The notes under the pieces: model-generated
Told to the model about the DNA's origin: nothing
Databases searched by the model: none
Seen by the model: only the letters and a program-made list of their open reading frames with translations
Program-made: the position numbers and the translations under genes
Assembly: GCF_003663885.1 (NCBI RefSeq)
Contig: NZ_RCCE01000004.1
Coordinates: forward strand, 124,001 to 188,000
Length of the DNA stretch: 64,000 nt
DNA from: Litoreibacter meonggei
GTDB lineage: Bacteria > Pseudomonadota > Alphaproteobacteria > Rhodobacterales > Rhodobacteraceae
Reading direction: 5' to 3'
Shown here: positions 25,218-33,918 of the stretch, one piece after another
Numbering within the stretch: the first letter of the stretch is position 1
Layout: every line of letters begins with the position of its first letter

Positions 25218-27740
25218 ATGCTGCGCGCGATTCTATCCTTTTTCGGGTCGATCTTCAGTCTGATCTGTATCGGTGCCTTCGCGGTGGCGTTGCTTATCGG
25301 TGCGATCTTCTTCATGTATTCGCGCGATCTGCCCGATACGGACACGCTGGCACAATACTCGCCGCCAACCATTAGCCGCATCTATTCCGGCCAAGGCGCA
25401 TTGATCGATGAGTTCGCGCAAGAACGCCGCCTGTTTGCACCTGCGGACGAAATCCCCGACGTGGTGAAACAGGCCTTCATCTCTGCCGAGGACAAGTATT
25501 TCTACACGCATAAGGGCTATGATCCGCTTGGGATGGCAAAGGCTGCCATTGATGCGGCCCAAGGCGCACGGCTCCGCGGGGCATCGACGATCACGCAGCA
25601 GGTGATGAAGAACTTCCTGTTGTCGGGCGATCGCTCCGCAGAGCGCAAGATCAAGGAATTGATCCTCGCATCGCGGATCGAAGGCACGTTGAGCAAAGAC
25701 AAAATTCTAGAACTATACCTGAACGAAATTTTCCTCGGGCAGAACAGCTTTGGGGTAGCCGCTGCGGCGCAGACCTATTTCAACAAAACCCTGTCGGAAC
25801 TTGAGATCGAGGAAGCCGCTTACCTCGCCGTGCTGCCCAAGGCTCCATCAAACTATCATCCCGTCCGCGAAGCCGAGCGCGCCATCGGGCGTCGCAACTT
25901 CGTGCTGCGCGAAATGTTCGAGAACGGCTACATCACCAAGGATCAGTACGAGGTCTCGCGTGAAAAGCCTCTGGACACAGTTCAGAGCGGTAGCTTTGCG
26001 AATTTCAAATCGGATTTGCCGGATCGTGATTACTTCACCGATGAAATTCGCCGCCAGTTGTCCAAAAACTTTGGCGAGGAGGAGTTTTTCGGGGGCGGTT
26101 TGACGATCCGCGCGACGGTTGATCGTGAGTTGCAGGAGGCGGCAGCAAAGTCGCTTCGTCGCGCACTTGAGGGCTATGATCGCGGACGTGGCGTGTTCCA
26201 CCGCGTAAAAGCCAAAATCGAACCTGAAAAACTAGCCGGTGACGCGTGGCGCGAGGCGTTGTCGGACACCGTCTTCCCAAGGGATATTGAAGGCTGGAAA
26301 GCGGCGGTCGTTCTGGGACTGGACGGGGCGAACGCGACCGTTGGTGTTGAGGGAGTTGGCGATACGGGCCAAATTCTTGGCGCGGACGTCAAATGGGCGC
26401 GTCCACGGCTTGAGAATGGAAAGCTGGGCAAGGCTTCGGCCAAAGCGGATAATCTGTTGGATGTGGGCGACGTGATACATGTTCGTCCACGCGATGATGG
26501 ATCGTGGTCGTTGCGCCAAGTGCCGGAAGTGCAGGGCGGCTTTATGGCGATGGACGTCAACACCGGTCGTGTCCTGGCGATGCAGGGCGGGTTCTCCTAT
26601 CAGCACTCGGTGTTCAACCGAGCGACACAAGCGACGCGTCAGCCGGGTTCCAGTTTCAAGCCGTTCGTCTATGCCGCAGCGTTGGACAGCGGGTTTTCTC
26701 CCAATACGATCATCGTTGATGCTCCGATTGAAATTAACACGCCTCAAGGACTGTGGCGTCCGAAAAACGCGTCCAATAGATTTTATGGCCCTGCGCCGGT
26801 GCGTACAGGAATTGAGCAGTCGCGGAACCTGATGACCATTCGACTGGCGCAGGAAATTGGTATGGATACCGTTGCAAGCTACGCCGAACGGTTCGGCGTT
26901 TATGATGATATGAATCCGTTTCTGTCGAACGCCCTTGGGGCGCAGGAAACCACACTGATGAAGATGGTCACGGCTTACGCGATGTTCGCCAATGGTGGTG
27001 AGCGCGTGGAGCCCACATTGGTGGACCGCGTGCAAGATCGCTGGGGCCGCACGGTGTACCGGCACGACAAACGCTCTTGCGAAGATTGCCAGTTGGCGTC
27101 GCTTGCCCCGGATTTTGCACCGACCATCAATTCCAGCCGTGAACGGGTGATGGACGCCATCACTGCCTATCAACTGACATCAATGATGCAGGGCGTTGTG
27201 CAGCGCGGGACAGCGCGCAAGACCGTCAATTTGAGTGTGCCTACGGCGGGCAAAACGGGGACAACCAACGAAGCCAAAGATGTCTGGTTCGTCGGCTTTA
27301 CCTCGAACATCGTCGCTGGGTGTTATATCGGGCATGACCGCCCGCGTGGCCTCGGCCGTGGGGCTGGTGGCGGTGGCATGTGTGGTCCGGTGTTCAACAG
27401 GTTCATGAAGAAGGCGACGGCCAAATATGGTGGCGGAAAGTTTGACGTCCCGCCCGGCGGATATTTTGTCAAAATCGACCGCTTTACGGGGGCCGTCTTG
27501 CCCGCGAACGCAAGCGGTGACCATGTCGTGGTTGAGTATTTCCGCGACGGAGAAGAGCCCGCCTACGGGCTTGGCGCGATCATCGATGGTGGTTTTGCCA
27601 TGGGGTCAAACCTGAACTTGTTCACGCGCGGAACTGACGACGTGACGGCAGTGACCGAGGTGACCACCTCAACTGGCAAAAAGGCCGTTATTCCAAAGCG
27701 GGCAAACTTTGGCACTTTGAGCGCAGGCGGTTTGTACTGA
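25218..27740 (+). CDS. mrcA: Penicillin-binding protein 1A (bifunctional)
   Basis: 840 residues. A single N-terminal membrane anchor (about 12-38) is followed by the glycosyltransferase 51 domain with AEDKYFYTHKGYD and GASTITQQVMKN, and LNEIFLGQNSFGVAAAAQTYF. An OB-like domain comes next, then the transpeptidase with SxxK in GSSFKPF, SRN in EQSRNLM, and the KTGTTN box. It polymerises and cross-links peptidoglycan at the outer face of the inner membrane. ATG at 25218 has GGGGG upstream at good distance; a TTG at 25188 is in frame but lacks a site. It follows the amidase gene and precedes prfB. Confidence 0.96.
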   Translation: MLRAILSFFGSIFSLICIGAFAVALLIGAIFFMYSRDLPDTDTLAQYSPPTISRIYSGQGALIDEFAQERRLFAPADEIPDVVKQAFISAEDKYFYTHKGYDPLGMAKAAIDAAQGARLRGASTITQQVMKNFLLSGDRSAERKIKELILASRIEGTLSKDKILELYLNEIFLGQNSFGVAAAAQTYFNKTLSELEIEEAAYLAVLPKAPSNYHPVREAERAIGRRNFVLREMFENGYITKDQYEVSREKPLDTVQSGSFANFKSDLPDRDYFTDEIRRQLSKNFGEEEFFGGGLTIRATVDRELQEAAAKSLRRALEGYDRGRGVFHRVKAKIEPEKLAGDAWREALSDTVFPRDIEGWKAAVVLGLDGANATVGVEGVGDTGQILGADVKWARPRLENGKLGKASAKADNLLDVGDVIHVRPRDDGSWSLRQVPEVQGGFMAMDVNTGRVLAMQGGFSYQHSVFNRATQATRQPGSSFKPFVYAAALDSGFSPNTIIVDAPIEINTPQGLWRPKNASNRFYGPAPVRTGIEQSRNLMTIRLAQEIGMDTVASYAERFGVYDDMNPFLSNALGAQETTLMKMVTAYAMFANGGERVEPTLVDRVQDRWGRTVYRHDKRSCEDCQLASLAPDFAPTINSSRERVMDAITAYQLTSMMQGVVQRGTARKTVNLSVPTAGKTGTTNEAKDVWFVGFTSNIVAGCYIGHDRPRGLGRGAGGGGMCGPVFNRFMKKATAKYGGGKFDVPPGGYFVKIDRFTGAVLPANASGDHVVVEYFRDGEEPAYGLGAIIDGGFAMGSNLNLFTRGTDDVTAVTEVTTSTGKKAVIPKRANFGTLSAGGLY

Positions 27741-27762
27741 TTTTGCCTGCGCCTCCGGCGGG

Positions 27763-27787
27763 AATATTTTTGCCAAGATGAAGCCTG
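27763..27787 (+). repeat. Short Rhodobacteraceae-type intergenic motif
   Basis: The stretch after the mrcA stop reads CTCCGGCGGGAATATTTTTG and then CCAAGATGAAG. A small CGCC/GGCG stem is followed by a T-run, so it may act as a weak terminator. A related element with CCCGAGGTATTTTTGAAGC is found at 54462-54484. I recall such elements as common between genes in roseobacters. Confidence 0.45.
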
Positions 27788-27849
27788 CTTGCGTGGCGGC
27801 GGGCTGTGGCCTATCACCTTGATCTAACCAGAATTGCAGGACTTTCCCC

Positions 27850-28977
27850 ATGCGCGCGGACGCCCAAAACAACGTGGATGCTATCGAGAAATCTCTGGCC
27901 TTGTTGCGTCAGCGGATGGATTGGGAGACGGCTGCGTATCGGCTGGAAGAGTTTAACGCGCGGGTCGAGGACCCCAATCTTTGGGACGATGCGGAGGCCG
28001 CGCAAAAGCTGATGCGGGACCGTCAGTCTTTGGTGGATTCTATCGACAGCTACACCGTGATGAAGCAAGAGTTGGACGATAATATCGAGTTAATCGAGCT
28101 GGGCGAGATGGAAGATGACGACGAAGTCGTCTCGGAGGCCGAAGCCGCGCTGGTGACCCTGAAGGAACGCTCTGCGGCTGCCGAGTTGGAGGCTCTTCTG
28201 AATGGGGAAGCCGATGCCAATGACACGTTCCTTGAGATCAATGCGGGCGCTGGCGGCACGGAAAGTTGCGACTGGGCATCGATGCTAGCGCGCATGTATA
28301 CGCGATGGGCTGAAAAGCGCGGCTATAAGGTGGAGCTGCAGTCAATGTCTGCGGGTGACGAGGCCGGGATTAAGTCGGTCGCCTACAAAATCAGCGGCCA
28401 CAACGCGTATGGGTGGTTGAAATCTGAAAGTGGTGTTCACCGGCTTGTACGTATTTCACCATTCGACAGCGCCGCCAAACGGCACACGTCCTTTACGTCG
28501 GTGTGGGTGTATCCTGTGGTTGACGACAACATCGAAATTGACGTGAACCCATCCGACATTCGCATAGATACCTACCGCTCGTCGGGTGCGGGTGGTCAGC
28601 ACGTGAACACCACGGACTCGGCGGTTCGGATCACTCATGAGCCGACGGGCATTGTCGTAACCTCGTCAGAGAAATCGCAACACCAGAACCGTGACATTGC
28701 TATGAAGGCGCTGAAATCACGTCTGTACCAAATGGAGCTGGACCGCAGAAACGCGGCGATCAACGAGGCACATGAGAATAAAGGTGACGCGGGCTGGGGA
28801 AACCAGATCCGGTCATATGTATTGCAGCCTTATCAGATGGTCAAAGATCTGCGCACGAACTACGAGACTTCGGACACCAAGGGCGTACTGGACGGCGATC
28901 TTGACGGCTTTATGGGGGCCACACTAGCGATGAACGTATCCGGCAAGTCCCGCGCCGAAGCGCAGGGCGAAGACTAA
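27850..28977 (+). CDS. prfB: Peptide chain release factor 2
   Basis: 375 residues. It recognises UGA and UAA stop codons and releases the peptide. The tripeptide anticodon SPF sits in RISPFDSAAKRHTSF, and the catalytic GGQ is in SSGAGGQHVNTTDSAVR. The N-terminal helical part EKSLALLRQRMDWETA and the LWDDAEAAQKLM segment are normal. The frame is uninterrupted from ATG 27850, so the programmed +1 frameshift found in many prfB genes is absent. The start lacks a strong ribosome site. The gene is convergent with the MFS gene, with ten bases between the stops. Confidence 0.96.
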   Translation: MRADAQNNVDAIEKSLALLRQRMDWETAAYRLEEFNARVEDPNLWDDAEAAQKLMRDRQSLVDSIDSYTVMKQELDDNIELIELGEMEDDDEVVSEAEAALVTLKERSAAAELEALLNGEADANDTFLEINAGAGGTESCDWASMLARMYTRWAEKRGYKVELQSMSAGDEAGIKSVAYKISGHNAYGWLKSESGVHRLVRISPFDSAAKRHTSFTSVWVYPVVDDNIEIDVNPSDIRIDTYRSSGAGGQHVNTTDSAVRITHEPTGIVVTSSEKSQHQNRDIAMKALKSRLYQMELDRRNAAINEAHENKGDAGWGNQIRSYVLQPYQMVKDLRTNYETSDTKGVLDGDLDGFMGATLAMNVSGKSRAEAQGED

Positions 28978-28987
28978 GTCATCGGGC

Positions 28988-30463
28988 TTAGCCTCGGGCC
29001 GCGCTGCGCCCGCCGATTGCCGCAATAAGTGCAGACACCAGGCAGACTGCCGATGCCCCCCACGCCACCTTGATAAACGCAGCATTGGTGGCAGCCGTGT
29101 GGCCGGGATCTTTCAAAATTTCGCCGAAAGTTGCGGGTCCGTCAGCTGCGCCATAGCTGATGGCCACAACGCTTCCCATGACCGCGACTGCTATCAGGCT
29201 AGACATACGGATTACCGCATTGTTAATGCCCGAAGCCGTGCCCGTAGCGTGTGTCGCGACAGAGTTCATAACAGCAGTCGACAGGGGCGCGACGACCAAT
29301 CCCATGCCGATACCTTGAAGGCACATGGCGGGCAGAACCGCACCCCAGAAGTTTTGGGTAGGAATAACGAGTGCAAGCGCCGCGTAGCCTGTTGCCAGAA
29401 CCAAAGCCCCCCCGACAAGCAGGGGCGTAGGCCCAATGCGGCTGGCTAACTTGCCCGCGTTACCAGACAAAAGGGCGATGAAAACAGACAGCGGGGCATA
29501 GGCGGCGGAGGTCGTAATTTCTGACTCGCCCCAGCCGCCGATAAGGACCATTGGCAAATACATCAATATGGCGGAGAAGGCGAAATAGATACCAAAGGAG
29601 GCGGTATTGGCGATAGAAAATCCGATGTTCTTGAACAGCGATAGTGGCATCATCGGATGTGGGCTCCGCGCCTCGATACGTAAAAACAAAAGTATCATGG
29701 CCACACCGCTCAGCCCTATAATAAGGGCGGTTTTTGATGCCGGCTCTCCGTGTTCAGCCCCGCTGAGCGACCATGCGATCAATCCTAGCCCAATAACGGC
29801 CGACAGACCGCCCGGAATGTCTACACCGCGCTCAGGCTGGCTTGGGTCTTGCTCGACCTTTACATATAGAAAGTAGAGCGCCAACAGACCCAACGGTAGG
29901 TTAACAGCAAATATCCAGCGCCAGACATCCGGCCCGCCAAAGGTCAGGGCCAAGCCCCCTATGATTGGCCCAAGCGCTGCGGTCACCGCCGCCGCCGCCG
30001 CCCAGGTTCCGATCGCCTTGCCACGTTCTTCTTTCGGGTAAGCGCGGCTGATAAGCGCCAGTGAGCCAGGAACCATAAACGCCGCTCCGAGGCCTTGAAT
30101 GGCCCGTGCCCCTATAAGGACATTCGCGGTCGGCGCGAATGCGCAGGCCATGGAGGCGATCACAAACAATGCGATGCCGCCGCCGAACACCCGTGCCAAG
30201 CCGAACCGGTCGCCTGCAGCACCACCAACGAGGATCAGGGCGCTCAGCGTAAGCATATAGGCGTTGGAAATCCACTGCGCCTCGACAAGAGACGCGCCCA
30301 ACGACATTCGCATGGCAGGAAGGGCGATCGCAACAATCGAGCCGTCGATGAAGCCAAGAGACGAAGCAAGAATCGCCGCGACCAATAAGTACGGGCGGCT
30401 TTCTGGAGCGCAGAGAGGTAACGTCCTTGGATCGCTGTGGTCCAAGGGCGCTATTTCAACCAT
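28988..30463 (-). CDS. MFS transporter, DHA2 (EmrB/QacA-like) family
   Basis: 491 residues with 14 predicted membrane helices, the number typical of DHA2 drug:proton antiporters. The first helix carries the family mark LGFIDGSIVAIALPAM, the loop after helix 2 reads GGAAGDRFGLARVF, and the motif C region PGSLALISRAYPKEERGKAIG is present. The likely role is efflux of hydrophobic compounds or drugs; the substrate is unknown. It begins seven bases after the bactofilin stop on the same strand, so it is probably co-transcribed with the bactofilin/M23 genes, although a functional link is uncertain. Confidence 0.9.
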   Translation of the reverse strand: MVEIAPLDHSDPRTLPLCAPESRPYLLVAAILASSLGFIDGSIVAIALPAMRMSLGASLVEAQWISNAYMLTLSALILVGGAAGDRFGLARVFGGGIALFVIASMACAFAPTANVLIGARAIQGLGAAFMVPGSLALISRAYPKEERGKAIGTWAAAAAVTAALGPIIGGLALTFGGPDVWRWIFAVNLPLGLLALYFLYVKVEQDPSQPERGVDIPGGLSAVIGLGLIAWSLSGAEHGEPASKTALIIGLSGVAMILLFLRIEARSPHPMMPLSLFKNIGFSIANTASFGIYFAFSAILMYLPMVLIGGWGESEITTSAAYAPLSVFIALLSGNAGKLASRIGPTPLLVGGALVLATGYAALALVIPTQNFWGAVLPAMCLQGIGMGLVVAPLSTAVMNSVATHATGTASGINNAVIRMSSLIAVAVMGSVVAISYGAADGPATFGEILKDPGHTAATNAAFIKVAWGASAVCLVSALIAAIGGRSAARG

Positions 30464-30469
30464 GAACTC

Positions 30470-31012
30470 TTAGACTTTTGGGTTTTCAGCCGAAGCGGCA
30501 GCCGGAGCCGCATGTGTGGTCTTCGAGCCACCGCCAGCGTTCTTTGCGGCGCCCGTATTTAGCGGATCTTCCTGTCGCTGAACTGAGCCCTCGAAATGGG
30601 CGCCGCTCTCAATGGCGATCGTTTTGTGGATGATGTCGCCTTCTACGCGAGCTGTAGAGGTCAAACGAACCTTTAAGCCGCGTACACGGCCAATAACGCG
30701 ACCGTTGACGACAACGTCATCAGCAACGATTTCGCCCTTGATGACTGCCGTCTCGCCAACGGTCAGAAGGTGGGCGTGGATGTCGCCTTCTACATTGCCC
30801 TCGACTTGAATGTCGCCCGTGGACTTCATGTTGCCTGTGACCGTCAGATCGGTGGATAGGATTGATGGCGGTGCTTTGGGGCGCGGCGCTGATGCAGCGA
30901 AGTCCGGCTTTGGCGCGGCGCTGGACGAAGAAGATGGCGCAGGTTTTGCCTGATCTGAGGTGCCCTCAGTGGGTTTTGCGCTTGGGTCGTTGATTTTGCT
31001 TTTAGAAAACAT
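30470..31012 (-). CDS. Bactofilin (polymer-forming cytoskeletal protein)
   Basis: 180 residues. A Pro/Ser/Ala/Lys-rich disordered N terminus (1-48) leads to the bactofilin beta-helix core (about 50-145), with the short repeats TGNMKSTGDIQVEGNVEGD, a VIKGEIVADDVVVNG rung and TARVEGDI. A disordered tail follows. Bactofilins form nucleotide-free filaments on the membrane and position peptidoglycan enzymes. Here the partner is evident: the M23 peptidase gene upstream overlaps it by 11 bases. The same pairing controls cell shape in Helicobacter (CcmA with Csd) and Hyphomonas (BacA with LmdC). Confidence 0.93.
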   Translation of the reverse strand: MFSKSKINDPSAKPTEGTSDQAKPAPSSSSSAAPKPDFAASAPRPKAPPSILSTDLTVTGNMKSTGDIQVEGNVEGDIHAHLLTVGETAVIKGEIVADDVVVNGRVIGRVRGLKVRLTSTARVEGDIIHKTIAIESGAHFEGSVQRQEDPLNTGAAKNAGGGSKTTHAAPAAASAENPKV

Positions 31013-32348
31013 CGCGTCCTGCCTTGATATAGGTCATCGGGTTGACCGGAGTTCCGTTGAGACGGACCTCGTAATGAAGATGGGTGCCGGTGACACGGCC
31101 AGTGGCTCCCATATCACTGATACGATCGCCACGCGATACCCTTTGACCAACTTTTACACGAATATTCGAGTTATGGGCATAGCGGGTTTCAATACCAAAG
31201 GCGTGTTTGATCTTAACGAGTCGGCCATACCCAGACTGCCAACCGGCGTGAGTCACAACGCCGTCTGCCGTCGCATAGATTGCCGTGCCGCGGGCTCCGG
31301 CGAAATCAACACCTGCATGCATGCGTCGGCCAGCCCCTTTCGGGTCCTTGCGGTACCCAAAAGGCGAGGTGAAGCGGAATGCGGATTTAACGGGCATCGC
31401 GACCGGAGATTTGTCTGCGGCGATGCGGAACAGATTGATTCTATCCAGCTCCTTTAGCAGGCGGTTGGCTCGTGTCGAGGTTTTGTCGGTGATGGTACCG
31501 CCGCCGGATGTGGACATGGTAGCTGGCAGTAGCGGACCGCCTTGGCCAGAATACCCGCGGCGGACTTCACGCAAAATGCTCTCGGTCGGCATGCCAGCTG
31601 CGCGGAACATTTTATCAAGTGGCTCAAGAGAAACGGTGACGGCTTCCTCAAGACGGGTGAAAATTTGCTCGTTGCGATCTTCATTCATTTTCAGCGTAAA
31701 GCGAAGCTCTTCGGCGATATCTATTGCATCCTGCGCATCGCGGGAGATCTGATCACGCTCCGCTGCGGTTTGCTCAAGAGCATCTGTCAAAAACGAAACG
31801 GACCCGTCAGTGCTTTTGGCGCGGGCCAACAGGGGGGCGTCCGGATTTCCTTCGGCGTTAATTTGCGCCAAAAGGACTTCAGTCTCGTCACGCGCAGCAT
31901 CACGATCTTTCATCGTTTTGCGCAACGTGGTCTGGATGACTTCAATCCCTGTTTCCAGCTCGTTGCGGCGATCTTCGGACGCGAGCAGCGATGATTGCAT
32001 CTCTGAGATTTGCTCAAGGGCAACATAGAAACGGTCGTGAGCCGCCGACGCCTCGACTGCGCGGTCATCGCGCTCATTTGAAAGCGCGTTCAATCGAGCC
32101 TCGTAAATGGCGCGTTCGCGTTGAGCCTGCTCACGGGCATTGCCGGCACTGATCGTGTCCATTAGGAAAATCGCCGTCACAACGAAAGTCCAACACGCAA
32201 TAGCTGCGCCACCAAGGACGATGCCAGCCTGCATGGTTGGGCGGAGGCGAATGAACCGTGTGCCGTCTTCCGACTTCAGAAAGAGGCGTTGCTCTGGCAG
32301 CTTGCGTTCAAGTGCGTGGTCTAGTGCGCTGAAAAGGCGTGTTTTCAC
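31002..32348 (-). CDS. M23 peptidoglycan endopeptidase with coiled coil, bactofilin partner
   Basis: 448 residues from a GTG at 32348, chosen because GGGAAAT precedes it; an upstream in-frame ATG at 32450 gives no family-like sequence. A cytoplasmic basic segment is followed by one membrane helix (about 40-62), then a long periplasmic coiled coil (about 65-230). The C-terminal M23/LytM domain has the zinc motifs HAGVDFAG (His, Asp) and THLHYEVRLNG (HxH), within the usual ATADGVVTHAGWQSGYG context. All ligands are present, so it should be an active cross-link-cutting enzyme. The layout matches LmdC of Hyphomonas. It is translationally coupled to the bactofilin. Confidence 0.92.
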   Translation of the reverse strand: MKTRLFSALDHALERKLPEQRLFLKSEDGTRFIRLRPTMQAGIVLGGAAIACWTFVVTAIFLMDTISAGNAREQAQRERAIYEARLNALSNERDDRAVEASAAHDRFYVALEQISEMQSSLLASEDRRNELETGIEVIQTTLRKTMKDRDAARDETEVLLAQINAEGNPDAPLLARAKSTDGSVSFLTDALEQTAAERDQISRDAQDAIDIAEELRFTLKMNEDRNEQIFTRLEEAVTVSLEPLDKMFRAAGMPTESILREVRRGYSGQGGPLLPATMSTSGGGTITDKTSTRANRLLKELDRINLFRIAADKSPVAMPVKSAFRFTSPFGYRKDPKGAGRRMHAGVDFAGARGTAIYATADGVVTHAGWQSGYGRLVKIKHAFGIETRYAHNSNIRVKVGQRVSRGDRISDMGATGRVTGTHLHYEVRLNGTPVNPMTYIKAGRDVF

Positions 32349-32522
32349 AGTTCTATTTCCCGTTTTCCCCGAACATCTAAGCTGGCAAGGGGTCCCCACC
32401 GCTATCCCAGCTTGGAGTTGCTTAGACTTTGAGGAGAAATCGCGCAACAATTAAGCAGTTTGATGTGACAACCTGAGCCAATTTCGAGCGTTTTTGGCGG
32501 TATCTTGCCGATCCAAACGCTC

Positions 32523-33347
32523 TTATGGTTTCTGTTGTTCGACCAAGGGCCAATAAAAGTCTGGTGCGATGCCGGCCTCCGCGCGCTTTTCTTCGTTGAA
32601 GGGCGGCTTTAATTGGCCATAGAAATAACGGCGAACGAGTGCGTGGAACGTCGGCGTAGGGTCAAGGTTTTCTCGGCCACACAGAAAGTGAAACCATCGT
32701 GATCCGTAGGCCACATGGGCGACCTCTTCCGCATAGATGACGTCCAATGCATCAACAGCAGGTTGATCTTTCGCCTGTTTGAACAAGGCAATCATGCCCG
32801 GCGTCACATCCAATCCGCGTGCCTCCAGGACCATTGGAACCACGGCGAGCCGCCCCATGATATCATGGGCCGTTTCGATGGCGGATTTCCACATTCCGGC
32901 ATGCGCTGGCAACGCTCCATAGTGGCTACCACGCGCTTCAAGACAGTCGGCCATCAGATTGAAATGTTTGGATTCGTCGTCTGCGGCCTGCACCCAGTCG
33001 TCATAAAACCCAATTGGAAACTCGACTTGGGCAAATCGTGCAATGATGTCCCAATGTAGATCGACTGCATTCAATTCGATATGCGCGATCGCGTGTAACA
33101 TCGCGATGCGACCTTCGGGGGTGCCGGGTTTGCGTTGAGGTACATCACGGGGGGGTAGAAGTTCTGGCTGTGCCGGACGTGCGGGCATGTCAGGCGGCTG
33201 CGCGGTGCCCAATTCTATTTCGCGACCTTCAAGGCGGGCCGTTCGCCAGTCTTGCGCGAACTTTCGTGACAGGGCGGTTTTTTCTCGCGGGTCGGCTGTC
33301 GTCAATACTACGAGCGACATGTCACGTAAGCTCATGCTCATGCTCAT
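32523..33347 (-). CDS. DUF455 ferritin-like protein
   Basis: 274 residues, the COG2833/DUF455 family. The helical ferritin-like core carries possible metal ligands in the AHIELNAVDLHWD helix, the DDESKHF helix and the YAEEVAHVAYG helix, which are Glu/His pairs spaced as in diiron proteins. No activity is established that I know of. The start is ambiguous: three tandem copies of ATGAGC give starts at 33347, 33341 and 33335; the first overlaps the stop of the peroxiredoxin gene as ATGA and is preferred. Co-expression with a peroxiredoxin hints at an oxidative-stress or iron role, but that is inference. Confidence 0.88.
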   Translation of the reverse strand: MSMSMSLRDMSLVVLTTADPREKTALSRKFAQDWRTARLEGREIELGTAQPPDMPARPAQPELLPPRDVPQRKPGTPEGRIAMLHAIAHIELNAVDLHWDIIARFAQVEFPIGFYDDWVQAADDESKHFNLMADCLEARGSHYGALPAHAGMWKSAIETAHDIMGRLAVVPMVLEARGLDVTPGMIALFKQAKDQPAVDALDVIYAEEVAHVAYGSRWFHFLCGRENLDPTPTFHALVRRYFYGQLKPPFNEEKRAEAGIAPDFYWPLVEQQKP

Positions 33348-33805
33348 GCGGATTGCACAGCCTCAAGCACCGCCTCGACATGGCCCGGAACACGCACCTT
33401 GCGCCAGTCTTGCAGGATTTTGCCATCCTCGCCGATCAGGAACGTAGATCGCTCGATGCCCATATATGTCTTCCCGTACATATTCTTTTCTTTCCACACG
33501 CCGTATCGCTCGCAGACGTCATCATCTGCGTCGGAGGCAAGGATCACTCCCAGAGTATGCTTGTCGCGAAATTTATCATGCTTGGCGACGGTGTCCTTCG
33601 AGATGCCGATGATTTCGCATCCAGCGTCCTTGAAGGCTTGCAAATGCTCGGTAAACGTAATCGCCTGCTTGGTGCAGCCCGGGGTGTCATCTTTCGGGTA
33701 GAAGTACAAAACGACCTTTGACGGACGCAGCTCAGATAGCGTCACACTGTCGCCGCCATCGCGTGGAAGGGTGAAATCGGGTGCCATTGCGCCAATCTGT
33801 GTCAT
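33344..33805 (-). CDS. bcp: Peroxiredoxin, BCP/PrxQ type
   Basis: 153 residues with a thioredoxin fold. The peroxidatic Cys44 lies in KDDTPGCTKQAIT. The second cysteine that E. coli Bcp carries five residues later is Ile here, so it lacks the classical 2-Cys arrangement; Cys64 or the cysteine in DDDVCERYG may resolve it, or it works as a 1-Cys enzyme. FYPKDDTPGCT and YGVWKEKNMYGKTYMGIERSTFLI are typical. It reduces peroxides with thioredoxin. It heads a two-gene operon with DUF455 and is divergent from the AsmA-like gene. Confidence 0.93.
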   Translation of the reverse strand: MTQIGAMAPDFTLPRDGGDSVTLSELRPSKVVLYFYPKDDTPGCTKQAITFTEHLQAFKDAGCEIIGISKDTVAKHDKFRDKHTLGVILASDADDDVCERYGVWKEKNMYGKTYMGIERSTFLIGEDGKILQDWRKVRVPGHVEAVLEAVQSA

Positions 33806-33918
33806 GTGGGCCGGGTCCTTTGATGTAGAATTGATGTGTCACCAAGGTTAGGGCGCTGTATGTAAAGGTAAAGGCCCTAACGCAACCGCTTATGCGCGCA
33901 GTTGAAAGAAGAGGTGGC

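Noticed and set aside
26232-27173. 313-codon frame opposite mrcA
   Set aside because: Antisense to the transpeptidase domain; no family features.
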